Notes: generated from the sequence alone by a model not told the origin. A DNA stretch of 9,113 nucleotides from Thermoflavifilum sp. (GCA_019683625.1 JADGHY010000068.1:1-9113); one strand, 5' to 3'. Positions 1 through 7,141 are shown, counted from the stretch's first letter. Numbers and translations: made by a program.

Positions 1-530
1 GTATTCATCTGGGCATCAAAGCCGATGCAAATCTCACCAAAATCGACGGGCAATCTTATTCGGATGCATTTAAGTTAAACTATTCACTGGGTGCCTATGC
101 GAAACTGCAAATTTCCCGCTTGTTTGCCTTGCAACCCGAATTGAATTTTGTACAATCAACTTCTACCGTAAGCAATAATTTTGGGGATATTTACAATGAT
201 ATTGCCAATCCTGATTATCGGAAAAATATCCGGTTGAACTATCTCAGCATTCCCTTGCTAGCCAGCATTGGCGTAACCAATCATTTTTTCATCCAGGTAG
301 GCCCACAATATGGCATCCTGATGAATGATCAGGAAAATTTATTCCAGAATGGAAAAGATGCTTTCAAGAAGGGAGATTTTTCGATGGTTGGGGGTGTGTG
401 GATTGAACTTCCGGCAAGGCTGAATGTGCATGCTCGCTACGTGATTGGCCTGTCGAATATCAATGATATTGATAACCGGGACAACTGGAAGAGCCAGGCC
501 ATCCAGGTGGGACTGGGATTTACTTTCTGA
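1..530 (+). CDS. Outer-membrane beta-barrel protein, PorT-like (5' partial)
   Basis: This is the C-terminal part of an open frame that enters from the left edge (first full codon at 3) and stops with TGA at 528-530, so about 175 residues are visible. The visible part opens with IHLGIKADANLTKIDG, typical of the first strands of the Bacteroidetes outer-membrane beta-barrel family (OMP_b-brl_2 / PorT-like). It continues as alternating polar and hydrophobic strands: LGAYAKLQISRLFALQPELNF, then LSIPLLASIGVTNHFFIQVGPQYG. It ends with a strand closing on a terminal phenylalanine (VGLGFTF), the usual BAM-recognition signature of outer-membrane barrels. The signal peptide should lie upstream, outside the window. 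Such proteins sit in the outer membrane, but their individual functions are mostly unknown, and nothing here allows a transport or secretion role to be assigned. A strong terminator follows, so the gene is the end of its transcription unit. Confidence 0.8.
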   Translation, partial: IHLGIKADANLTKIDGQSYSDAFKLNYSLGAYAKLQISRLFALQPELNFVQSTSTVSNNFGDIYNDIANPDYRKNIRLNYLSIPLLASIGVTNHFFIQVGPQYGILMNDQENLFQNGKDAFKKGDFSMVGGVWIELPARLNVHARYVIGLSNINDIDNRDNWKSQAIQVGLGFTF

Positions 531-554
531 GGCAGTAAATCAAAAACTTCTTCC

Positions 555-591
555 AAAGCTCATTTGCCCTGATGGGCAGATGAGCTTTTTT
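555..591 (+). terminator. Rho-independent terminator
   Basis: The hairpin has a 13-bp stem, 557-569 pairing with 574-586 (one T-G wobble), and a 4-nt loop TGAT. It is followed by a T run at 586-591; AA at 555-556 can extend the stem into the T run. It lies 25 bp after the stop codon of the beta-barrel gene and about 95 bp before lon, separating the two transcription units. On the opposite strand the downstream T run is short, so it should work mainly in the plus direction. Confidence 0.88.
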
Positions 592-614
592 GCATTACTT
601 TGCAAGCCGGCAGC

Positions 615-641
615 TTGTTGCCGAAATCTCTTGTATCTTTA
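615..641 (+). promoter_or_regulatory. Candidate lon promoter (Bacteroidetes -33/-7 type)
   Basis: TATCTTTA at 634-641 matches the Bacteroidetes -7 consensus TAnnTTTG at all but the last base. TTG at 615-617 lies 16 bp upstream, slightly shorter than the usual spacing. Transcription would start near 648, leaving a leader of about 36 nt before the lon ATG. No heat-shock operator (for example a CIRCE-like inverted repeat) is visible in the 590-684 gap. This is a motif match only. Confidence 0.35.
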
Positions 642-683
642 CCGGCAAAGGATTATTTCAAGGTTTGATTGAGTTAATGTGAT

Positions 684-3152
684 ATGAACAGATTTTATGT
701 TGATAATCCGGATGAGGAAATGGAATACATGCCCTTGTTCCCCTTGAATGAGGACAGTAACACCGAGCAGGATGTGCAGGATCTGGAAGAAGAGTTGCCC
801 CTGTTGCCGCTGCGGAACACCGTATTGTTTCCGGGGGTGGTATTGCCTATCACCGTTGGCCGTGATAAATCCATCAAAGCTGTGCAGGAAGCCTACCGGC
901 ATAATAGGTTGATTGGCGCTGTTGCCCAGGTTGACCCCTCCATTGAAGACCCAGGACCTCAAGATCTTGCCCAGGTGGGCACCATTGCCCGAATTGTGAA
1001 ATTGATTCGCATGCCCGACGGGGGCACTACCATCATCATCCAGGGAAGGCTCCGCTTCCGCATCCGGGAAATCAGCAGCGAAGACCCCTTCTTCAAGGCC
1101 AAATATGCATTATTGCATGATGTACAACCCGATCAGGAAAAGGAATTTGAAGCTTATATTTCTACCATTAAAGATCTGGCCAGCCAACTCATTCAGCTTT
1201 CCCCCAATATTCCATCGGAAGCCACCATCATCCTCCGCAATATTGAACATCCTTCTTTCCTCATCCATTTTGTGGCTTCAAACCTCAACAGCGAAATCAA
1301 AGAGAAACAACAGCTGCTGGAAATAGATCAACTGAAGGCTCGCGCGGAAATGCTCATCAAGCTATTACAAACTGAACTGCAGCTAGCCGAATTAAAGAAC
1401 AAAATCACCAGCCGCACCAAAGCCGATATTGACCGGCAACAACGGGAATATTTCCTGCAACAACAGCTGAAATCCATCAAAGAAGAATTAGGAGGTGATG
1501 CCAACGAGAAAGAACTGAAGGAAATGCAGAAACGCGCATCGGAAAAGAAATGGACCGATGCAGCACGCGAACTGTTCCAGAAAGAAATTGAAAAGCTGGA
1601 ACGCATGCACCCTTCCACACCCGATTATTCGGTGATATACAACCACCTGGATTTTATGCTCGACCTGCCCTGGCAGGAATATACCGAAGACCATTATGAT
1701 TTGAAAAAAGCCCGAAAAATCCTGGATGAAGACCATTATGATATGGATAAAATCAAAGAACGCATCCTGGAATACCTGGCTGTGTTGAAACTGAAGGGCG
1801 ATATGAAATCCCCTATTCTTTGTTTTGTGGGCCCTCCCGGCATCGGGAAAACATCTTTGGGTAAATCCATTGCCCGTGCCATTGGCCGAAAATACGTGCG
1901 GCTTAGCCTGGGCGGATTGCATGATGAAAGCGAAATCCGTGGCCATCGCAAAACCTATATCGGCGCCATGCCAGGCCGCATCCTGCAATCCATCCGCAAA
2001 GCTAAAAGCTCTAACCCTGTGATGATCCTGGATGAAATTGATAAAGTAGGCAGCGATTTCCGGGGCGATCCCAGCTCAGCTTTGCTGGAGGTGCTGGATC
2101 CGGAACAAAATCATAGCTTTTACGATAACTACCTGGAACTGGAATATGATCTTTCCCGCGTCATGTTCATCGCCACTGCCAATGATATCAGCACCATTCA
2201 TCCGGCACTGCGCGACAGGCTGGAAATCATTGAACTCAGTGGCTATTCCCTGGAAGAAAAAATTGAAATTGCCCGCCGCCACCTGATTCCCAAGCAACAG
2301 GAAGCTCACGGATTGAAAAATGAATCCATTCATTTATCGCCCAAAACCATTGCGCATATCATCCAGCATTATACCCGCGAAAGCGGAGTGCGTGAGCTGG
2401 ACAGGCAACTGGCTTCCCTGATGCGCTTCCTGGCTAAGGAAAAAGTGCTGCATGGCCAATTACCTAAAACCATCGACCTGCCTATGGTGGAAAAGGTGCT
2501 GGGCAAGCCCCGTTTCACTAATGAAAACTATCATGCCGATAATCCTCCCGGGGTGGCTGTGGGATTGGCGTGGACACCCGTTGGCGGTGAGATTCTTTTT
2601 ATTGAAGTAAGCCTCAGCGAAGGAAAGGGCGAACTCAAGATTACCGGGAACCTGGGCAACATCATGAAAGAATCGGCTATGACGGCATTAAGTTATTTGC
2701 AATCTCATGCCAGCACTTACCAGATTGATGCCCAATTGTTTCATCAAAAAAACGTGCACATCCACGTGCCCGAAGGGGCTGTACCTAAAGATGGACCCAG
2801 CGCCGGAATTGCCATCCTCACCGCACTGGCTTCAGCCTTCACCGGCCGTAAGGTGAAACCTTACCTGGCTATGACCGGTGAAATCACCCTCCGGGGCGAA
2901 CTCCTGCCGGTGGGCGGTATCAAGGAAAAAATACTGGCAGCTAAACGTGCAGGCATCAAACGGGTGATCCTTAGCCAACAAAACCGCAAGGACGTGGAAG
3001 AAATTGATGCTCGCTACCTGAAAGGATTGCAGATCATCTATGTACAAAAAATGGAGGAAGCCTTGCAGTTGTCCCTCGAAACGCCCAGGCCATCCCGGAA
3101 GAAACGGCCAAAAACCTTATCCCTGCATGGATCTCCTGAAATGACAAAATAA
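684..3152 (+). CDS. lon: ATP-dependent protease LonA
   Basis: Cytoplasmic ATP-dependent serine protease that unfolds and degrades misfolded and regulatory proteins as a homohexamer. At 822 aa the protein is full length for LonA. The N-terminal substrate-binding domain starts at about residue 38 (LPLLPLRNTVLFPGVVLPI) and runs to about 230, followed by a helical coiled-coil region at about 230-310. The AAA+ module carries Walker A GPPGIGKT at 383-390, Walker B MILDEID at 447-453, and a sensor-1 region MFIATAN at 494-500. The C-terminal peptidase domain has the catalytic Ser706 in PKDGPSAG and the catalytic Lys749 in GGIKEK. The 43-residue spacing matches the E. coli Ser679/Lys722 dyad. The acidic N-terminal extension (residues 8-37) and basic tail (RPSRKKRPK, about 802-810) are common variable ends. 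ATG 684 is the first start in frame, with no strong Shine-Dalgarno, as usual in Bacteroidetes. The 3' end overlaps the convergent methyltransferase gene by 36 bp. Confidence 0.98.
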   Translation: MNRFYVDNPDEEMEYMPLFPLNEDSNTEQDVQDLEEELPLLPLRNTVLFPGVVLPITVGRDKSIKAVQEAYRHNRLIGAVAQVDPSIEDPGPQDLAQVGTIARIVKLIRMPDGGTTIIIQGRLRFRIREISSEDPFFKAKYALLHDVQPDQEKEFEAYISTIKDLASQLIQLSPNIPSEATIILRNIEHPSFLIHFVASNLNSEIKEKQQLLEIDQLKARAEMLIKLLQTELQLAELKNKITSRTKADIDRQQREYFLQQQLKSIKEELGGDANEKELKEMQKRASEKKWTDAARELFQKEIEKLERMHPSTPDYSVIYNHLDFMLDLPWQEYTEDHYDLKKARKILDEDHYDMDKIKERILEYLAVLKLKGDMKSPILCFVGPPGIGKTSLGKSIARAIGRKYVRLSLGGLHDESEIRGHRKTYIGAMPGRILQSIRKAKSSNPVMILDEIDKVGSDFRGDPSSALLEVLDPEQNHSFYDNYLELEYDLSRVMFIATANDISTIHPALRDRLEIIELSGYSLEEKIEIARRHLIPKQQEAHGLKNESIHLSPKTIAHIIQHYTRESGVRELDRQLASLMRFLAKEKVLHGQLPKTIDLPMVEKVLGKPRFTNENYHADNPPGVAVGLAWTPVGGEILFIEVSLSEGKGELKITGNLGNIMKESAMTALSYLQSHASTYQIDAQLFHQKNVHIHVPEGAVPKDGPSAGIAILTALASAFTGRKVKPYLAMTGEITLRGELLPVGGIKEKILAAKRAGIKRVILSQQNRKDVEEIDARYLKGLQIIYVQKMEEALQLSLETPRPSRKKRPKTLSLHGSPEMTK

Positions 3153-3752
3153 AAAGTGCTGAACCTGCCCAGTGGGTGTAATATGATCTGTACGGAAGCA
3201 ATCTGGTGTCGTAAAACAAGAAGCAAAGGTACTTGCAAGGGAGTGCTCAGCATAACGGTGCACCGGTAGGCCACTGCATTGCTGGGGGCCATTGTCGGCA
3301 AAACAGCCCAGAATTAGCCGGCCATCGGGTTTCACGGCTTTACAAGCAATATGTACATACCGTTGAATATCTTGCGCTGCAATCAAAAAATGGAAAGTGG
3401 CCCTGTCGTGCCATACATCATAGCTGGTATCAGGTTCAAAATTCCGAACATCCGCAACAATCCATTTTACCCGGCCAGCCTGCTCACCCAGCCGTAGCTG
3501 TGCTCGTTGAATGGCCAGCGCTGAAATATCCAGCACCGTTATATCCCGATAGCCAGCCCGGAGCAGGCTGTCGACCAAGGTGCTGTCACCCCCGCCTACA
3601 TCCAGAATCTTGGCCGTGTGCGGAATATGCAATTGTTGAAATAATGAAACAGAAACCGTAAGCTCTGGCTCATACCAGCTGAATGCTTCAGATGGTTTGC
3701 TGGCATAGATCAGATTCCAGTGAGCTTCCCAATCTTTATGCTGCTCATGCAT
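3117..3752 (-). CDS. Class I SAM-dependent methyltransferase
   Basis: Predicted soluble methyltransferase of 211 aa with a Rossmann fold. The SAM-binding motif I is ILDVGGGDSTLV at residues 49-60. The acidic residue that contacts the ribose is Asp75 in VLDIS, and Asp101 in VADV fits the adenine-binding loop. Family hallmarks are HWNLIYASKPSEAFSWYEP near the N-terminus, YDVWHDRATFHFL at 111-123, and CSGLPVHRY at 159-167. From memory this is the bacterial group resembling METTL12/CSKMT-type proteins; the methyl acceptor is unknown. It starts 12 bp after the stop of the phosphoribosyltransferase gene on the same strand, so the two probably share a transcript; no Shine-Dalgarno is visible in the gap. 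The last 11 codons plus part of the frame end run antisense to the lon 3' end. The C-terminal HFLFCHFRR agrees with the conserved family end, so the overlap looks real and not a misread stop. Confidence 0.88.
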   Translation of the reverse strand: MHEQHKDWEAHWNLIYASKPSEAFSWYEPELTVSVSLFQQLHIPHTAKILDVGGGDSTLVDSLLRAGYRDITVLDISALAIQRAQLRLGEQAGRVKWIVADVRNFEPDTSYDVWHDRATFHFLIAAQDIQRYVHIACKAVKPDGRLILGCFADNGPQQCSGLPVHRYAEHSLASTFASCFTTPDCFRTDHITPTGQVQHFLFCHFRRSMQG

Positions 3753-3764
3753 ATCGAAATATAT

Positions 3765-4265
3765 TTATTGCACATAAGCATGGATAATCTGATCACCCTG
3801 GGTTTCCACAAAAATTTGTTCTTGTAAAGTGGTAGCCAACGAATAACCTGTATAATCGATGTGCACCGGGAAAGCTTTGTGTTGGCGGTCGATGAGCACA
3901 AGGGTTTGTAGTTTAGCCGGAATAGCATCCATAAAGGGTTTCATGGCGTAAAACAAAGTGCGCCCGGTATTGGCTACATCATCTACTACAATCACCACTT
4001 CTCCGGCAAAAGGCACCTGCGGCTGCCAGCTGCAGGAAAGCGGAAACGCTTTGTTGATTTGAATTTCCGTAAAAATCACTTCAAATGGGGCAATTTGTTT
4101 CAGCAAGGCTTCTATTTTCCGGGCCACCACACTTCCTCTGTCGGCAATCCCTGCAAGGATAATCCGCGAGGCTTCTTCGTTTTGTTCATAGATCTCATAA
4201 GCCATGCGTTGCAATTTCCGGGCAATGATTTCTGCTGAAAGAATGATGTGCGAAACTGTTGGCAT
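3765..4265 (-). CDS. PyrR-like phosphoribosyltransferase
   Basis: A 166-aa type I phosphoribosyltransferase fold protein. The PRPP-binding loop VVDDVANTGRT is at residues 93-103. After it, TLVLIDRQHKAFPVHIDYTG at about 121-140 follows the PyrR pattern (V-L-x-DR-x-H-x-x-x-P-x-x-x-DY-x-G), which argues for the PyrR subgroup (uracil phosphoribosyltransferase / pyr mRNA-binding attenuator) over hypoxanthine or adenine enzymes. The N-terminal part IILAGIADRG at 35-44 occupies the place of the PyrR substrate loop, but the residues after GI are AD where PyrR commonly has a T-R pair. No pyrimidine biosynthesis gene or attenuator-like leader lies nearby, so a regulatory role is not supported here; uracil salvage or another base substrate is possible. 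ATG 4265 is the first start. It is divergent from the Fe-S cluster and upstream of the methyltransferase gene. Confidence 0.82.
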   Translation of the reverse strand: MPTVSHIILSAEIIARKLQRMAYEIYEQNEEASRIILAGIADRGSVVARKIEALLKQIAPFEVIFTEIQINKAFPLSCSWQPQVPFAGEVVIVVDDVANTGRTLFYAMKPFMDAIPAKLQTLVLIDRQHKAFPVHIDYTGYSLATTLQEQIFVETQGDQIIHAYVQ

Positions 4266-4292
4266 ATATTATCCTTTTTCAAATGAAACAAT

Positions 4293-4324
4293 CCAGCGAA
4301 TATTGTTGTATATTCGAACGCTGG
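4293..4324. repeat. Bulged inverted repeat in divergent intergenic region
   Basis: Within the roughly 147-bp gap between the divergent phosphoribosyltransferase and Fe-S genes, CCAGCG (4293-4298) pairs with CGCTGG (4319-4324), and AATAT (4299-4303) pairs with ATATT (4310-4314). This leaves a 6-nt loop TGTTGT and a CGAA bulge on one side. The rest of the gap holds a second TTCGAA (4346-4351), 33 bp from the one at 4313-4318, and no convincing pair of TTG/TAnnTTTG promoter boxes. It may be an operator or RNA hairpin, or may have arisen by chance. Confidence 0.35.
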
Positions 4325-4412
4325 CCATGAGCTATAGGCCGTCCATTCGAAATTAGGAAAAATCGGACGTTCAACATATCTAAAATATCGCCGATTGATT
4401 TCATCAGTTTCG

Positions 4413-5753
4413 ATGGATGGAAACAAAAACTACATTGACATGATGCTGGTGCAACAAATCCTGTTTATTGCCCTACTGGTTTATGCCATCACGCGCTTTT
4501 CCAGGCAGGTACGCAAGATCCGGCGGAATGTGTTGCTCGGGCAAGATGAGCAGATCACGGGAAGCCGGTGGAAACGTTGGAAAAATGTGCTGTTGCTGGC
4601 ATTCGGGCAGAAGAAAATGTTTCGCAACTGGATACCTGCTATCCTGCACCTGTTTGTGTATCTGGGCTTTATCATTATCAACCTGGAGATTCTGGAAATT
4701 ATACTCGATGGCATTTTGGGTACACATCGGCTATTGTTGCCTTTGCTGCAGGATATTTATCCCGTGTTCATCAGTGCTTTCGAAGTCCTGGCGGTATTGG
4801 TGATTCTGGCTTGCAGCATTTTTTTGATCCGGCGCAATATTTTGCACGTCAGGCGCTTTGAACATCCCGAAATGACCCGTTGGCCCAGGCAGGACGCCAA
4901 CAACATCCTCATCTTTGAAATCATCCTGATGTTGCTGTTCCTGACGATGAATGCCAGCGACCAGGCCCTGCAGCTAAAGCATTATGGGCACTATCATGCT
5001 GCCGGTGATTTCCTCATCACCCGTCCGATTGCCGAAGGCTGGAAGCAGTTTTCTCCGGCTTTGCTGGTAGCTTTTGAACGAGGTGCATGGTGGCTGCATA
5101 TAGCAGGAGTTTTATTCTTTTTGAATTATTTGCCCTATTCCAAACATTTTCATATTCTGCTGGCATTTCCCAACACCTACTATGCTCCCCTGGAGCCTAA
5201 GAGCCAGATGCCATTGATGGAGAGCCTATTGCCGGAAGTACGCAGCATGATGGGTTTAGCGGTGGAAAACGAGCCCCAACAGGTTTCACCCCCCGCGCAT
5301 TTCGGGGCAAAAGATGTATTTGACCTCAGCTGGCGTCATCTGTTGGCCGCTTATAGTTGCACCGAATGTGGCCGATGCACGGCGGCTTGTCCGGCTAATC
5401 AAACGGGGAAACGTCTTTCTCCCCGGAAGATCATGATGGATACACGCGACCGGCTGGAAGAAGTAGGCCGAAACATAGATGCAAACGGTCAATTTGTGGA
5501 TGATGGGAAAAGCCTACTGGATTATATCAGCGAGGAAGAATTGCGGGCCTGCACCACCTGTCAGGCCTGTGTAGAAGAGTGCCCGGTGAGCATCAGTCCG
5601 TTAGGCATTATCCTGGAATTGCGGCGATATTTGGTGATGGAAGCTTCCCGTTCGCCACAGGAATGGAATGCCATGTTCACCAGCATAGAAAACAATGGTG
5701 CTCCCTGGGCCTTTCCGCCGGATGAACGGGCTCAGTGGGCCGCTGAACTTTAA
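4413..5753 (+). CDS. Membrane-bound 2x[4Fe-4S] ferredoxin-like oxidoreductase subunit
   Basis: Inner-membrane electron carrier of 446 aa from ATG 4413. The N-terminal half has about five hydrophobic helices (residues about 12-28, 74-98, 115-139, 163-180, 224-250). Histidines in or next to them (in ILHLF, WWLHI and YSKHFHI) resemble the b-heme cytochrome domain of NarI/HdrE-type proteins; heme binding is inference. The C-terminal half is a 4Fe-4S dicluster domain with two Cx2Cx2Cx3CP motifs: C316, C319, C322, C326 and C380, C383, C386, C390. The layout (membrane domain plus dicluster ferredoxin) matches the HdrE/HdrC-like or GlpC/GlcF-associated families, where it links the quinone pool to a CCG-domain partner. 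That partner is the next gene, 11 bp downstream. Start choice: the frame is open from a TTG at 4395, and ATG codons at 4413, 4440 and 4443 are all possible; no Shine-Dalgarno decides. Homologues I recall begin close to the first helix, so 4440 is a serious alternative. Confidence 0.85.
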   Translation: MDGNKNYIDMMLVQQILFIALLVYAITRFSRQVRKIRRNVLLGQDEQITGSRWKRWKNVLLLAFGQKKMFRNWIPAILHLFVYLGFIIINLEILEIILDGILGTHRLLLPLLQDIYPVFISAFEVLAVLVILACSIFLIRRNILHVRRFEHPEMTRWPRQDANNILIFEIILMLLFLTMNASDQALQLKHYGHYHAAGDFLITRPIAEGWKQFSPALLVAFERGAWWLHIAGVLFFLNYLPYSKHFHILLAFPNTYYAPLEPKSQMPLMESLLPEVRSMMGLAVENEPQQVSPPAHFGAKDVFDLSWRHLLAAYSCTECGRCTAACPANQTGKRLSPRKIMMDTRDRLEEVGRNIDANGQFVDDGKSLLDYISEEELRACTTCQACVEECPVSISPLGIILELRRYLVMEASRSPQEWNAMFTSIENNGAPWAFPPDERAQWAAEL

Positions 5754-5764
5754 CCGGAAAACCG

Positions 5765-6550
5765 ATGACGATGCATATTCCCACCATGGCCGAATGGCAA
5801 GCAAAAGGTGAAATGCCCGAATTGTTATATTGGGTAGGTTGTGCTGCCAGCTTTGATGCACGTGCCCAACGTACCGCCCGTGCCCTTGCTACCATCTTCT
5901 CCCGCGCAGGTATTCGTTTTGGCATTCTGGGTAATGAAGAGAGCTGTACGGGTGATCCGGCCCGCAGGGCAGGTCATGAATTTTTGTTCCAGATGATGGC
6001 CTTAAAAAATATTCAGACCCTGAACCAGTATGGCATCCACACCATTGTCACTTCCTGCCCGCACTGTTTTAACACGTTGAAAAACGAATATCCCGCGCTG
6101 GGAGGCCACTATCAGGTTTGGCATCATACCCAGTATTTGTATCGCCTTATCCGCGAAAAGCGCATTCAGCTTAAACCCGTATCACAAGCAGCCCTTCAGT
6201 CGGTAACCTATCATGATTCCTGCTATTTAGGGAGGGGCAACGGCATTTATGATGCCCCCCGCGATATTCTTCAAGCATTGCAGCTGAAGGTTGTGGAAAT
6301 GGCTCATCATCGAAGCCGGGGCCTATGTTGTGGAGCAGGGGGTGCCCAGATGTGGAAAGAAGAGGAAAAAGGAAACATACGGGTGAATATTGCCCGTACC
6401 CAGGAAGCCTTGGCCACCGGAAGCTCAACCATTGCCGCTGCATGCCCCTTTTGCCACACGATGTTGTTTGATGGCCTGAAACATGCCGGCAAAGAAGATG
6501 AAGTACAGGTAAAAGATATTGCAGAACTCGTGGCCGAACACCTGGCCTGA
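5765..6550 (+). CDS. CCG-domain (Fe-S)-binding protein, HdrB/HdrD/GlcF type
   Basis: Soluble protein of 261 aa made of two cysteine-rich CCG domains, as in the catalytic subunit of heterodisulfide reductase and in GlcF/LldE-like proteins. The second domain has the complete pattern: C153, C188-C189 and C227-x2-C230. The first has C26, C61 and C98-x2-C101, but Thr62 stands where the second cysteine of the CC pair would be (EESCTGDPARR). As I recall, CTGDPARR is normal for this subgroup, so the cluster bound there may differ from the noncubane cluster of HdrB. The gene is 11 bp behind the membrane Fe-S gene and almost certainly co-transcribed and a complex partner; electrons would pass between its clusters and the ferredoxin domain of that protein. 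No flavin subunit is encoded next to it, so donor and acceptor are unknown. ATG 5765 is used; ATG 5771 two codons later is equally possible. Confidence 0.88.
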   Translation: MTMHIPTMAEWQAKGEMPELLYWVGCAASFDARAQRTARALATIFSRAGIRFGILGNEESCTGDPARRAGHEFLFQMMALKNIQTLNQYGIHTIVTSCPHCFNTLKNEYPALGGHYQVWHHTQYLYRLIREKRIQLKPVSQAALQSVTYHDSCYLGRGNGIYDAPRDILQALQLKVVEMAHHRSRGLCCGAGGAQMWKEEEKGNIRVNIARTQEALATGSSTIAAACPFCHTMLFDGLKHAGKEDEVQVKDIAELVAEHLA

Positions 6551-6597
6551 CTGGGCCTTTCAATATTTTACCCAAAGCCAACATTACAGGACATACA

Positions 6598-6624
6598 TTG
6601 CCAGCGAGAATCCCATTAATTTTG
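6598..6624 (+). promoter_or_regulatory. Candidate promoter directly at the start codon of the 170-aa gene
   Basis: TAATTTTG at 6617-6624 is an exact match to the Bacteroidetes -7 consensus TAnnTTTG. TTG at 6598-6600 lies 16 bp upstream. The box ends 4 bp before the ATG at 6629, so transcription from it would begin at or beside the start codon and give a leaderless mRNA. The spacing between the two boxes is slightly short, and the gene could still be read mainly from the upstream operon. Confidence 0.42.
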
Positions 6625-6628
6625 CCTT

Positions 6629-7141
6629 ATGATACCCGAAATCAACTCACCCGCATTGGCTGCATTTGCTCCCGATTCCAGGATTTGGATTTTTCAGGCT
6701 GATCGAGCGTTGACCGAAGCGGAAACAGCTGAATTGCGCATGCTGCTCAGCCAATGGGTAAAGGGTTGGAAGGCGCATGCCGAGCCTGTGAAGGGTTGGG
6801 CAGATATATGCTTTCAGCGATTTCTGATATTCGTGGCTGATATAACGCTGGTGCCCGTAAGCGGCTGCAGCATGGACAGCCTGATGCGGTTTGTGCAACG
6901 CCTGGGAAATGCTATTGGCGTGAACTGGTTTGATCGCCTGCAGGTGGCGCTTTGGCAGGATGGAAAGATTGCTGCCTATCCGCTCTCCACAGTTGAAACC
7001 CTATGGGCTGCAGGGCAACTGGATCTTCAAACCAAATACTTCAACAATACCGTTCAAACGCTTGCCGCCTGGCGTGAGGGTTGGCTTATTCCTTTACAGG
7101 AGGGCTGGCTGGGCGAACGGTTGGGTGTGCATGCGGCCTGA
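6629..7141 (+). CDS. Bacteroidetes conserved protein, often misnamed 'ABC transporter ATPase'
   Basis: A 170-aa protein of unknown function. I recognise a Bacteroidetes family of about 160 aa that commonly follows the two Fe-S genes and is often labelled 'ABC transporter ATPase'. The matching segments are DSRIWIFQADRALTEAE at about residues 16-32, a central W-x6-H segment (WKAHAEPVKGW, about 47-57), FQRFLIFVAD at about 62-71, and VSGCSMDSLMRFVQ at about 77-90. There is no Walker A, Walker B or ABC signature, no signal peptide and no membrane segment, so the ATPase label is not supported. The single conserved cysteine in SGCSMDS is notable beside two Fe-S proteins, but one cysteine cannot hold a cluster alone. 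The gene lies 78 bp after the CCG gene with no terminator between. A role in maturing or assisting the Fe-S module is possible from position only. ATG 6629 is the only nearby start; homologues start a few residues later. Confidence 0.8.
   Translation: MIPEINSPALAAFAPDSRIWIFQADRALTEAETAELRMLLSQWVKGWKAHAEPVKGWADICFQRFLIFVADITLVPVSGCSMDSLMRFVQRLGNAIGVNWFDRLQVALWQDGKIAAYPLSTVETLWAAGQLDLQTKYFNNTVQTLAAWREGWLIPLQEGWLGERLGVHAA

Noticed and set aside
1488..1988. Long open frame antisense to lon
   Set aside because: It lies entirely inside the AAA+ region of lon, which is conserved on the plus strand; its translation shows no recognisable domain.
3233..3661. 142-codon plus-strand open frame opposite the methyltransferase
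   Set aside because: The minus-strand frame has clear SAM-binding motifs over this stretch, while the plus-strand product is a low-quality proline/histidine-rich sequence typical of a shadow frame.
4395..4412. TTG at 4395 as start of the membrane Fe-S protein
   Set aside because: It adds only six residues (MISSVS) before an ATG at 4413, and no ribosome binding site favours it.
6544..6560. GGCC...GGCC followed by TTT just after the CCG-domain gene, as a terminator
   Set aside because: The possible stem has only 4 bp and the T run is three bases, too weak to call.
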